Positions 1 through 5,775 of a stretch of 10,848 nucleotides of DNA are shown piece after piece. The position numbers and the translations under genes were made by a program. The notes beneath the pieces were generated by a model. That model did not search any database, was not told where the DNA came from, and saw only the letters and a program-made list of their open reading frames with translations. The DNA comes from Planctomycetia bacterium (GTDB lineage Bacteria; Planctomycetota; Phycisphaerae; Phycisphaerales; SM1A02): contig SYHM01000230.1 of assembly GCA_005799205.1 (NCBI GenBank), positions 1 to 10,848 of the forward strand. The letters run 5' to 3'. The first letter of the stretch is position 1. Each line of letters opens with the position of its first letter.

Positions 1-822
1 GTACTTGTACTCAAGAAATGGCAACTGTCTCAGCTTGCCACAACGTCTGATGTGATCCATGTCGAAATCGTGGGTCGCAGAAGCGGGATTATCTCGTGGC
101 TCCTGACGCTTTGTGGCATTAACCCGACGGCGTCACTGCTGACATCCGACGAGGGAGTCACGCTGAAGTCAACATCGCTCGCTGGTGAAAACCTTCGGTT
201 TATTCCGTTCGATTCGCTCTCGTCTGTGGCGTGGGAGATTTACAAGCCTTGGAAGATGGCGCTCCTCATTTTCTTTGTTGCTGCCTTCGTCTTATCAGCC
301 ATTGTTGGCGCAATCGTTGCTGTCGTCACCCAAAGTGGTTCATCGAGCGTGATTCCCGCCATCGTGGGTCTCCCCATCGGAACTGCCTTGGCAGCTGTGA
401 TCGCCTTCTTGTACTACAAGTTCAACACGCAGTTTGCACTCGAGTTCACTGAGATCGCGGGGTCACATCATGGGATCAGATTCAAGCGTTCGCTCATCGA
501 AGGTGTCAACGTCAATCAGGGCCAGGCCGAGGAGGCGTACAGGATCATCAGAAGGCTCATGACGACTTCAAAGGCAGCCCACCCTCGAAGCGAATCGCCG
601 CCACTACCCAACAGCTTCGACTCGACGCCAGCACAAGCTAGTTCGGCGACACCTTCGGTTGACGAACAGGAAGCGTTGGCGCTACAGCTCTTTCGCGACG
701 CAAGAACTCAGCTCTCTAATGGCAATAAACACGCCGCCATCGAGCTGCTACGCGAGCTTGTTCGACTCTATCCAAACACGCGTATTGCGGAGAAGGCTCG
801 TGTGAGCCTTAAAGACCGGTAG
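1..822 (+). CDS. Membrane protein with split PH-like region, TM hairpin and C-terminal TPR-like segment (5' partial)
   Basis: Function not recognised. The reading frame is open from base 1. The first in-frame start codon is GTG at 52, but it has neither a Shine-Dalgarno sequence nor a -10 box at the spacing used by other genes here, so the true start probably lies left of the window. Counting from that GTG, about residues 28-66 look like beta strands (LLTSDEGVTLKS, LRFIPFDSLSSVAWEI). Two hydrophobic helices follow at about 70-93 and 100-122. Residues 128-170 (ALEFTEIAGSHHGIRFKR, then EEAYRIIRRLM) look like a final strand and helix, so a pleckstrin-homology-like fold may be interrupted by the membrane hairpin. 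A Pro/Ser-rich linker (about 173-203) leads to one TPR-like helix pair (about 207-253). It is convergent with the DUF721 gene, with 19 nt between stop codons and no terminator hairpin. The gene is solid; the fold reading is an inference. Confidence 0.8.
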   Translation, partial: VLVLKKWQLSQLATTSDVIHVEIVGRRSGIISWLLTLCGINPTASLLTSDEGVTLKSTSLAGENLRFIPFDSLSSVAWEIYKPWKMALLIFFVAAFVLSAIVGAIVAVVTQSGSSSVIPAIVGLPIGTALAAVIAFLYYKFNTQFALEFTEIAGSHHGIRFKRSLIEGVNVNQGQAEEAYRIIRRLMTTSKAAHPRSESPPLPNSFDSTPAQASSATPSVDEQEALALQLFRDARTQLSNGNKHAAIELLRELVRLYPNTRIAEKARVSLKDR

Positions 823-841
823 GCGCGGCCAACGAGCAGCG

Positions 842-1228
842 CTACGGTGTATCGAGTGCGCCGACGCGCAGTTTGACCTGCAAGATCTTGCCGTTGGTTG
901 CGGCGATGATCTGCTGTGCGAGACCACCGCGCAAGAGGCGATCGAGCGAATAGCTCGTCGCCGATGATCCAGTGACGACAGTGAGTGTGCCGCCAGAGAG
1001 TCCTGCGAGGCGTGTGTCTGAGCGCATCGGCTCAGGCACGAGGCGCGACCAGACCTCGCCGGCATTTCCAAAGCGTTCGGCGCGTCGTTCGATGCCACGC
1101 CGAATACTCGCAATGTCACCACGAATTGAATCGGTTGGAATCGCCGCACCACGACCGCCTACAACTGGCTGCCGCCACTTCTGAAGATCACGAAGGTGTC
1201 CAAGAAGATGGTCCGCCCGCTGTGTCAT
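842..1228 (-). CDS. DUF721 (DciA-like) protein
   Basis: DUF721 includes DciA, the ancestral bacterial loader/recruiter of the replicative helicase DnaB; a role in replication initiation is inferred from the family. The C-terminal half carries the family pattern: a Trp in GEVWSRLVPEP, a hydrophobic strand LSGGTLTVVTGSSATSYSLD, a short helix (LDRLLRGGLAQQI) and a final strand ending ILQVKLRVG. With the ATG at 1228 the protein is 128 aa, a usual size for a short DUF721 protein. The frame runs back to a TTG at 1273, which would overlap the divergent ABC gene. I prefer ATG 1228 because a TACACT hexamer sits 10 nt before it, while nothing promoter-like precedes the TTG; GTG at 1234 is also possible. 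The stop TAG is at 842-844. No transmembrane segment is seen, so it is probably cytosolic. Confidence 0.72.
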   Translation of the reverse strand: MTQRADHLLGHLRDLQKWRQPVVGGRGAAIPTDSIRGDIASIRRGIERRAERFGNAGEVWSRLVPEPMRSDTRLAGLSGGTLTVVTGSSATSYSLDRLLRGGLAQQIIAATNGKILQVKLRVGALDTP

Positions 1229-1238
1229 TCGCACTGAG

Positions 1239-1244
1239 AGTGTA
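1239..1244 (-). promoter_or_regulatory. Putative -10 box of the DUF721 gene (TACACT)
   Basis: TACACT reads on the minus strand, 10 nt before ATG 1228 and 4 nt before GTG 1234. With a start point about 7 nt downstream, the transcript would have a leader of only a few bases. No -35 match is visible. It faces away from the ABC-gene -10 box, with 10 bp between the two hexamers. Confidence 0.45.
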
Positions 1245-1254
1245 AAGCGACCGC

Positions 1255-1260
1255 TATCCT
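1255..1260 (+). promoter_or_regulatory. Putative -10 box of the ABC ATPase gene (TATCCT)
   Basis: TATCCT ends exactly 6 nt before the GTG at 1267 (spacer TCTTCT, no Shine-Dalgarno). Transcription would begin at the start codon, giving a leaderless mRNA. The same 6-nt spacing recurs before three other genes in the window. No clear -35 element is seen. Confidence 0.55.
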
Positions 1261-1266
1261 TCTTCT

Positions 1267-2352
1267 GTGACAAATCTCAGGCTCGAGAATCTTCGAAAGG
1301 CCTTCGATCAGACCGTGGCAGTCGAGGATGTCTCGGTTGAGGTTCCAACGGGATCGCTCTTTTTTCTTCTTGGATCATCGGGCTGCGGAAAGACGACGAT
1401 CTTGCGAATGGTCGCCGGTTTTGTCGAGCCCACCGCAGGAAGGGTGTACTTCGGTGATCGTGATGTCACGGCGCTTCCCCCCGAAAAGCGCAACGCCGGC
1501 ATGGTCTTTCAGAATTACGCGCTTTGGCCACACATGACCGTCGCGCAGAATGTCGGATTCGGCCTCGATGTGCGAAAGATGGCATCGGCCGACAAGAAGG
1601 CCCGCATCGGCGAGTCGCTCGAACTGGTGCGCATGAACGCATTGGCAGATCGACTACCCAACCAGCTCTCGGGTGGGCAGCAACAGCGTGTGGCGCTCGC
1701 GCGCGCGATCGCCTTTCGTCCCGATCTGCTGCTGCTCGACGAGCCACTCTCGAATCTCGATGCAAAGTTGCGACTCGAGATGCGCGCTGAGATCAGGCGC
1801 ATCTCAGACGAGTTGCATATGACGATGCTCTATGTCACTCATGACCAGCATGAGGCCCTGTCGCTTGCCGACAACATCGCTGTGATGCGCGGTGGACGTA
1901 TCGAGCAACTCGGGGGGCCGCGCGAGATCTACGAGCGGCCGCGCACGAAGTTTGTCGCGGAGTTCATCGGTGAAACCAACTTCGTTCAGGGTCGACTTGA
2001 GGGGGCACGCGAGAGCGACGGCTTCGCTGCGGTGAGCACTCCACTCGGATCGATTCGCACGTTCGTCTCGCCGGCGCTCGCACACGCGAACGATCTCACA
2101 CTCTCGATTCGTCCCGAGTCGTTTCGAGTGCTTGCGACAACGACACCCACCACAGGTGCAGATCGCCTCACCTCGATAGCGACTGGCACCTGCATCGCAT
2201 CGACCTATCTCGGCTCAACGGCACAGCACATCGTCGATGTGCGCGGCGAGCGACTGAAAGTCTTCGAGGCGAATCCGCGCATCCAGGCAAGGGTTGGTGC
2301 TGATATGCACCTTGGCATCATGGCGGATCAGGTCGTCGCAGTCGAAGGTTGA
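1267..2352 (+). CDS. ABC transporter ATP-binding protein, PotA/UgpC/FbpC-type with TOBE domain
   Basis: Nucleotide-binding subunit of an ABC importer, 361 aa, coupling ATP hydrolysis to solute uptake at the inner face of the cytoplasmic membrane. All motifs are intact: Walker A GSSGCGKTT (36-44, Lys42), Q-loop Gln82 (VFQNYALWPHMTV), signature LSGGQ (134-138), Walker B LLLLDEP (Asp158, Glu159), D-loop NLD (163-165) and switch His192 (YVTHDQ). The C-terminal third (about 235-358, including FVAEFIGETNFVQGRL and LSIRPESFRV) is a TOBE-type domain as in PotA, UgpC/MalK and FbpC. The substrate cannot be read from the sequence; candidates are polyamines, sugars or iron. No permease or binding-protein gene lies in the window, so it may be an orphan ATPase serving a remote transporter. 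The GTG start is supported by the TATCCT box 6 nt upstream and by the usual family N-terminus. Its 3' end overlaps the exporter gene by 25 nt. Confidence 0.93.
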   Translation: MTNLRLENLRKAFDQTVAVEDVSVEVPTGSLFFLLGSSGCGKTTILRMVAGFVEPTAGRVYFGDRDVTALPPEKRNAGMVFQNYALWPHMTVAQNVGFGLDVRKMASADKKARIGESLELVRMNALADRLPNQLSGGQQQRVALARAIAFRPDLLLLDEPLSNLDAKLRLEMRAEIRRISDELHMTMLYVTHDQHEALSLADNIAVMRGGRIEQLGGPREIYERPRTKFVAEFIGETNFVQGRLEGARESDGFAAVSTPLGSIRTFVSPALAHANDLTLSIRPESFRVLATTTPTTGADRLTSIATGTCIASTYLGSTAQHIVDVRGERLKVFEANPRIQARVGADMHLGIMADQVVAVEG

Positions 2353-3740
2353 CTGTCGCTGCGAATGAGCCTGTACGCACAGGCGAGTGCCGCTGCCGCG
2401 AAGAGCACGTGCAGGCTAAATCCAGCGGTGAAGGCAGCGGGCGAGAGTTCGCCAGAGGCAAAGACGAGTCCAGGGATCAGGTGCATGACGAGCACCATCG
2501 CTGCGACACCCGTCGTGGCACCAATCTGCCGCATCGCCTGCACGATTCCACTCGCTTCGCCGCGCTGCTGGGGGCTCGCGCGACTGAGCGCATCTGCGTT
2601 TGCGGGGCTCATGGCGAAGCCGCATCCGGTGCCGAAGAGAAACATTCCAACTGCGAGCAGCGGATAACTCTGGATGAACACGCCGCTTGCCTCGATTGCG
2701 GCACCGACGATCGCGAACGAGAGTCCAATCAGCAGTGGGGGGCGAGGCCCAACTCGGTCATACAGACGCCCTGCGAAATGCACAACGGCCAATACTGGCA
2801 CAAGTAGTGGGAGTGCACCAAACCCAGCTTCAAGCGGAGTGAATCCAAGGACGGTTTGCATGAACATCGATCCATAGATTGCCTGGCCGACATTGATTGC
2901 TTGCAGCGAGAAAAGCACGAGTGCCGCGCCGAGCAAACGTCGGTCACGAAGCAGGCTTAGATCGATCAGCGGATTCGACAGTCGAGTCTGTCGCCGGATG
3001 AAGACGAGGAGCATTGCTCCGCCCTTGAGCGCAAACAGCCATGCGTGCAGCGAAAAGGGTCCGTCGAGTCCGAGTTCTTGGACCCCGACGATGAAGAGTG
3101 GAAACCCAAGACAGAGCATGACGACCGAAGTCCAGTCGATTGGACGTACCGGCGCGCGTGCAACCTGCAGACGAAGCGCAACCGTCAGCGCGATCGCCGC
3201 GAGCGCGATTGGCACGTTGAGCCAAAAACACCATTGCCACGAGGCGTACTCGACGAGCGTCCCACCGATGAGCGGCCCACTCGCGAGGAAGAGCAGTGAG
3301 ATTCCAGCGTAGGTCGCCATCGCGCGACCCCGCTGATGAGGTTCGAACGAATCGATCACGATTGCAGCACTCGCGGGTTGCATCGTCGCTGCGAAAAGCC
3401 CCTGAACAATGCGCGCCGCGACGAAGAACCATGCACTTGGCGCCAGAGCGCACGCGACGGACGCGGTTACAAATCCGATGACCCCCACACGAAAGGCCGC
3501 AACACGTCCGATGCGATCGCCAACTCGACCGCCAAGTGCTACCCATGAGGCAAGCGCGACGAGATAGCCGTTCACCGACCAGACGCGGGCCGACGCGTCC
3601 ATCTGAAGTTCAGCCTGAATGCGAGGAAGCGCGATTCCGATGATCGTTGAGTCGAGCAAGATCATCGAGAGCGACCCCGTCATCGCGATGAGTGTGAGCC
3701 ACTTCCGATTCGAAGCTGGCGATGCGCTCACTTCGTGCAT
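2328..3740 (-). CDS. MFS transporter, DHA2 (EmrB/QacA-type) family
   Basis: Inner-membrane proton antiporter of the major facilitator superfamily, 470 aa, the size of 14-helix DHA2 drug/metabolite exporters. Visible signatures are the helix 1 motif LDSTIIGIALP (30-39), loop 2-3 motif A GGRVGDRIGR (70-79), motif B-like RIVQGLFAA (110-118) and an antiporter motif C-like ASGPLIGGTL (153-162), followed by SWQWCFWLNVP, which is typical of the family. Many hydrophobic helices fill the rest, and a short polar tail ends the chain. The substrate is unknown; export of toxic compounds or metabolites is inferred from the family. The ATG at 3740 is preceded by TACACT with a 6-nt spacer. It is divergent from the thioredoxin gene. 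Its last codons overlap the end of the ABC ATPase gene on the other strand. No regulator gene is adjacent. Confidence 0.92.
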   Translation of the reverse strand: MHEVSASPASNRKWLTLIAMTGSLSMILLDSTIIGIALPRIQAELQMDASARVWSVNGYLVALASWVALGGRVGDRIGRVAAFRVGVIGFVTASVACALAPSAWFFVAARIVQGLFAATMQPASAAIVIDSFEPHQRGRAMATYAGISLLFLASGPLIGGTLVEYASWQWCFWLNVPIALAAIALTVALRLQVARAPVRPIDWTSVVMLCLGFPLFIVGVQELGLDGPFSLHAWLFALKGGAMLLVFIRRQTRLSNPLIDLSLLRDRRLLGAALVLFSLQAINVGQAIYGSMFMQTVLGFTPLEAGFGALPLLVPVLAVVHFAGRLYDRVGPRPPLLIGLSFAIVGAAIEASGVFIQSYPLLAVGMFLFGTGCGFAMSPANADALSRASPQQRGEASGIVQAMRQIGATTGVAAMVLVMHLIPGLVFASGELSPAAFTAGFSLHVLFAAAALACAYRLIRSDSQPSTATT

Positions 3741-3746
3741 GGTTCG

Positions 3747-3752
3747 AGTGTA
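3747..3752 (-). promoter_or_regulatory. Putative -10 box of the MFS gene (TACACT)
   Basis: On the minus strand TACACT ends 6 nt before the ATG at 3740 (spacer CGAACC), predicting a leaderless transcript. It shares its TA base pairs (3751-3752) with the opposed TAATGT box of the thioredoxin gene. No -35 match is visible. Confidence 0.55.
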
Positions 3753-3756
3753 ATGT
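3751..3756 (+). promoter_or_regulatory. Putative -10 box of the thioredoxin-like gene (TAATGT)
   Basis: TAATGT ends 8 nt before the ATG at 3765. It overlaps the MFS gene's minus-strand TACACT by two base pairs, so one melted region could serve both directions. It would leave the alternative GTG at 3759 too close to be transcribed, which favours ATG 3765. Confidence 0.4.
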
Positions 3757-3764
3757 GAGTGTTC

Positions 3765-4313
3765 ATGTGGGAGCCGAGCGATCGAGTGATTCAGTACCTC
3801 CTGTACGGAAACTGGTTTTCACCCTCGACGAGACGGGGTCTTTGTCTCATCGGTCTCGCGACTGTGTGCATCTGTATGTGTGTTGGAAGAGCCCCTGCCA
3901 CGAAGGGCAGTGCCGCACGTGCATTGAACTACCACCTCACATCCCTTGATGGGCGCACGCTCTCGTCGGACACGCTTTCGGGCAAGGTCGTCTTTCTTGA
4001 TATGTGGGCAACGTGGTGTGCGCCCTGCCGCAAGACGATCCCGGCACTCGAGGCGCTTGCGGAGGCATTTCCAAACGAAGTCGCCGTTGTCGGAATCTCG
4101 AGCGAACCAGCCGAGACGGTCAAGAAGTTTCTCGCAAAGAACCCTGTGCGCTATCCGATGGTCGCTCCGGCGCCGCCAATGTCTAAGCCCTTTTCTAGTG
4201 TGCAGACGATCCCAACCATCTTTGTGATTCGGCGCAACGGGACGCTGTCGACCGTGCTTGTAGGTGCGCACGACCTCGAACAACTCACAGCCGCGTTCCG
4301 TTCTGCTGAATAG
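3765..4313 (+). CDS. TlpA/ResA-like thioredoxin-fold protein, exported or membrane-anchored
   Basis: Thiol-disulfide oxidoreductase, 182 aa from the ATG. An N-terminal hydrophobic stretch (about 25-41, LCLIGLATVCICMCVG, after Arg-Arg) is a signal peptide or membrane anchor. The thioredoxin-like domain follows from about residue 55: YHLTSLDGRTLSS, the strand GKVVFLDMWATWCAPC with the catalytic WCAPC at 84-88, the AlkC/TlpA-type strand VAVVGISSE, the cis-proline in TIPT (Pro150) and the last strand IFVIRRNGTLSTVLVG. Such proteins reduce disulfides outside the cytoplasm, often during cytochrome c maturation or surface protein folding; the partner here is unknown. Three Cys inside the hydrophobic segment do not make a canonical lipobox. 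A GTG at 3759 adds two residues but would lie 2 nt from the proposed -10 box. The fucosidase begins 19 nt after the stop. Confidence 0.88.
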   Translation: MWEPSDRVIQYLLYGNWFSPSTRRGLCLIGLATVCICMCVGRAPATKGSAARALNYHLTSLDGRTLSSDTLSGKVVFLDMWATWCAPCRKTIPALEALAEAFPNEVAVVGISSEPAETVKKFLAKNPVRYPMVAPAPPMSKPFSSVQTIPTIFVIRRNGTLSTVLVGAHDLEQLTAAFRSAE

Positions 4314-4320
4314 TCGGCGG

Positions 4321-4326
4321 TACCTT
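4321..4326 (+). promoter_or_regulatory. Putative -10 box of the fucosidase gene (TACCTT)
   Basis: TACCTT lies in the 19-nt gap after the thioredoxin stop codon and ends 6 nt before ATG 4333 (spacer GATTGC). It suggests the fucosidase gene is transcribed on its own as a leaderless mRNA rather than only by read-through. It also argues against the longer GTG start at 4264. Confidence 0.55.
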
Positions 4327-4332
4327 GATTGC

Positions 4333-5748
4333 ATGCGCATCGCCCTCTGGCCGCTTTACGCCCTGATCACCGGATCTCTCGCCATGCACTCGCCACACGA
4401 TCAGAGCTCGCCGCAGCCAACAGCGAAGCAAGCAGACCTTGATCGGCGAATGGGGTGGTTTCGCGAGGCGCGCTTTGGCATGTTCATTCACTGGGGGCTC
4501 TACGCAATTCCTGGCGGCACCTGGAAGGGTGCGGACATTGGAGGTGCTGGCGAGTGGATATTGCAGAACGGTCGCATTCTTCCTAGCGACTACATGCCGC
4601 TTCAGGCGCAGTTCAATCCAATTGAGTTCAATGCTGATGAGTGGGTGCGCATCGCCAAACTCGCGGGACAGAAGTACATCGTGATCACCAGCAAACACCA
4701 CGATGGGTTTGCACTCTGGGATTCGCGCGTCTCTTCTTTCGACGTGATGGGTACTCCCTTCAAACGCGACATTCTGAAGGAACTCGCGGACGCATGCGCG
4801 CGCGGGGGCATTCAACTCTGTTTCTACCACTCGATCATGGACTGGACGCACAGCGACTACGAGCCAAAGCGAGAGTGGGATCCACGCAACCCCGATGACG
4901 CAGATTTCGATCGCTATGTTGGGTACATGAAGGAGCAACTGCGCGAGTTGGTCTCGGGTAAGTATGGCAAGATTGGCATTCTTTGGTTTGACGGAGAGTG
5001 GGAGCCTTCATGGACGCACGAGCGCGGGCTCGATCTCGCGAAGTTTGTCAGGTCGCTCGACCCCGATGTCATCATCAACAACCGAGTCGACAAGGGGCGC
5101 AACGGGATGGCGGGGCTCAACAACGCCGGCGAATGGGCCGGCGATTACGGAACGCCCGAGCAGGAGATTCCTGCAACCGGACTCGCAGGCGCCGATTGGG
5201 AAACCTGCATGACGATGAATGACACGTGGGGTTGGAAGTCGTCCGACAAGAACTGGAAGAGTGCTCCCACGATGATTCACATGCTCTGCGACATCGCGAG
5301 CAAGGGCGGCAATTTTCTTCTGAATGTTGGACCCCAACCCGATGGTCGCATTCCAGCCGAGTCGATCGACAGGCTTGCACGCATTGGCGCATGGATGGAG
5401 ACCAACGGCGAATCGATTTACGGGACGACCGCGAGTCCGTTTGCGTCACTGCCGTGGGGGCGATGCACGCAGAAGCGACTTCCGCAAGGGAACACACGCC
5501 TCTACTTGCATGTGTTCGATTGGCCGAAGTCGGTCGATGGAGTCGCCAACATCCTGCACATCCCCGGACTCTCGAACGAAATCATTGCTGCGCGCGCTCT
5601 TGGAGCGACGAGTTTTTCAGTGAGCGCATCGAGAGATCCCAACGGATGGTCTCTCTCGATTCCGGTCACCGCTCCGGATGCAACGTGTAGCGTGATTGCG
5701 ATTGATCTAGTTGGCGCTCCGCGTGTTGGCGCGGTCGAAGCGAAGTAA
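4333..5748 (+). CDS. Alpha-L-fucosidase, glycoside hydrolase family 29
   Basis: Retaining exo-glycosidase that releases terminal alpha-L-fucose from glycans, 471 aa. The family motifs appear in order: FGMFIHWG (His53), GEWI (Glu74, Trp75), SKHHDGFALWDS (His122, His123), the nucleophile motif LWFDG (Asp220), INNRV (Arg251), and GNFLLNVGPQPDG in the C-terminal part of the barrel. From memory these match the fucose-contacting His34, Glu66, Trp67, His128, His129, Asp224 and Arg254 of the Thermotoga enzyme; the acid/base is not certain (Glu276 in TPEQE is a candidate). A beta-sandwich-like tail follows (about 375-471). The first 17 residues (MRIALWPLYALITGSLA) look like a short signal peptide, so the enzyme is probably periplasmic or surface-exposed. 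The frame extends upstream to GTG 4264 inside the thioredoxin gene, but the signal peptide and the TACCTT box 6 nt upstream select ATG 4333. Confidence 0.94.
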   Translation: MRIALWPLYALITGSLAMHSPHDQSSPQPTAKQADLDRRMGWFREARFGMFIHWGLYAIPGGTWKGADIGGAGEWILQNGRILPSDYMPLQAQFNPIEFNADEWVRIAKLAGQKYIVITSKHHDGFALWDSRVSSFDVMGTPFKRDILKELADACARGGIQLCFYHSIMDWTHSDYEPKREWDPRNPDDADFDRYVGYMKEQLRELVSGKYGKIGILWFDGEWEPSWTHERGLDLAKFVRSLDPDVIINNRVDKGRNGMAGLNNAGEWAGDYGTPEQEIPATGLAGADWETCMTMNDTWGWKSSDKNWKSAPTMIHMLCDIASKGGNFLLNVGPQPDGRIPAESIDRLARIGAWMETNGESIYGTTASPFASLPWGRCTQKRLPQGNTRLYLHVFDWPKSVDGVANILHIPGLSNEIIAARALGATSFSVSASRDPNGWSLSIPVTAPDATCSVIAIDLVGAPRVGAVEAK

Positions 5749-5763
5749 CGAGCCGACTGTCGC

Positions 5764-5769
5764 TACGCT
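5764..5769 (+). promoter_or_regulatory. Putative -10 box of the 274-aa orphan gene (TACGCT)
   Basis: TACGCT lies in the 27-nt gap after the fucosidase and ends exactly 6 nt before ATG 5776 (spacer CAGCGG, no usable Shine-Dalgarno). It predicts a leaderless transcript and supports this ATG as the real start. Confidence 0.5.
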
Positions 5770-5775
5770 CAGCGG

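Noticed and set aside
748..1152. 134-aa minus-strand frame overlapping the DUF721 gene
   Set aside because: The alternative frame matches DUF721; this one is Ser/Arg-rich and also overlaps the end of the first gene.
2944..3546. 200-aa minus-strand frame inside the MFS gene
   Set aside because: It lies in another frame of a gene with all DHA2 motifs, and its product is Arg/Ser/Cys-rich, as expected of an out-of-frame reading.
3819..4340. 173-aa minus-strand frame opposite the thioredoxin gene
   Set aside because: The plus strand encodes a clear WCAPC thioredoxin fold; the antisense product is Arg-rich with no domain.
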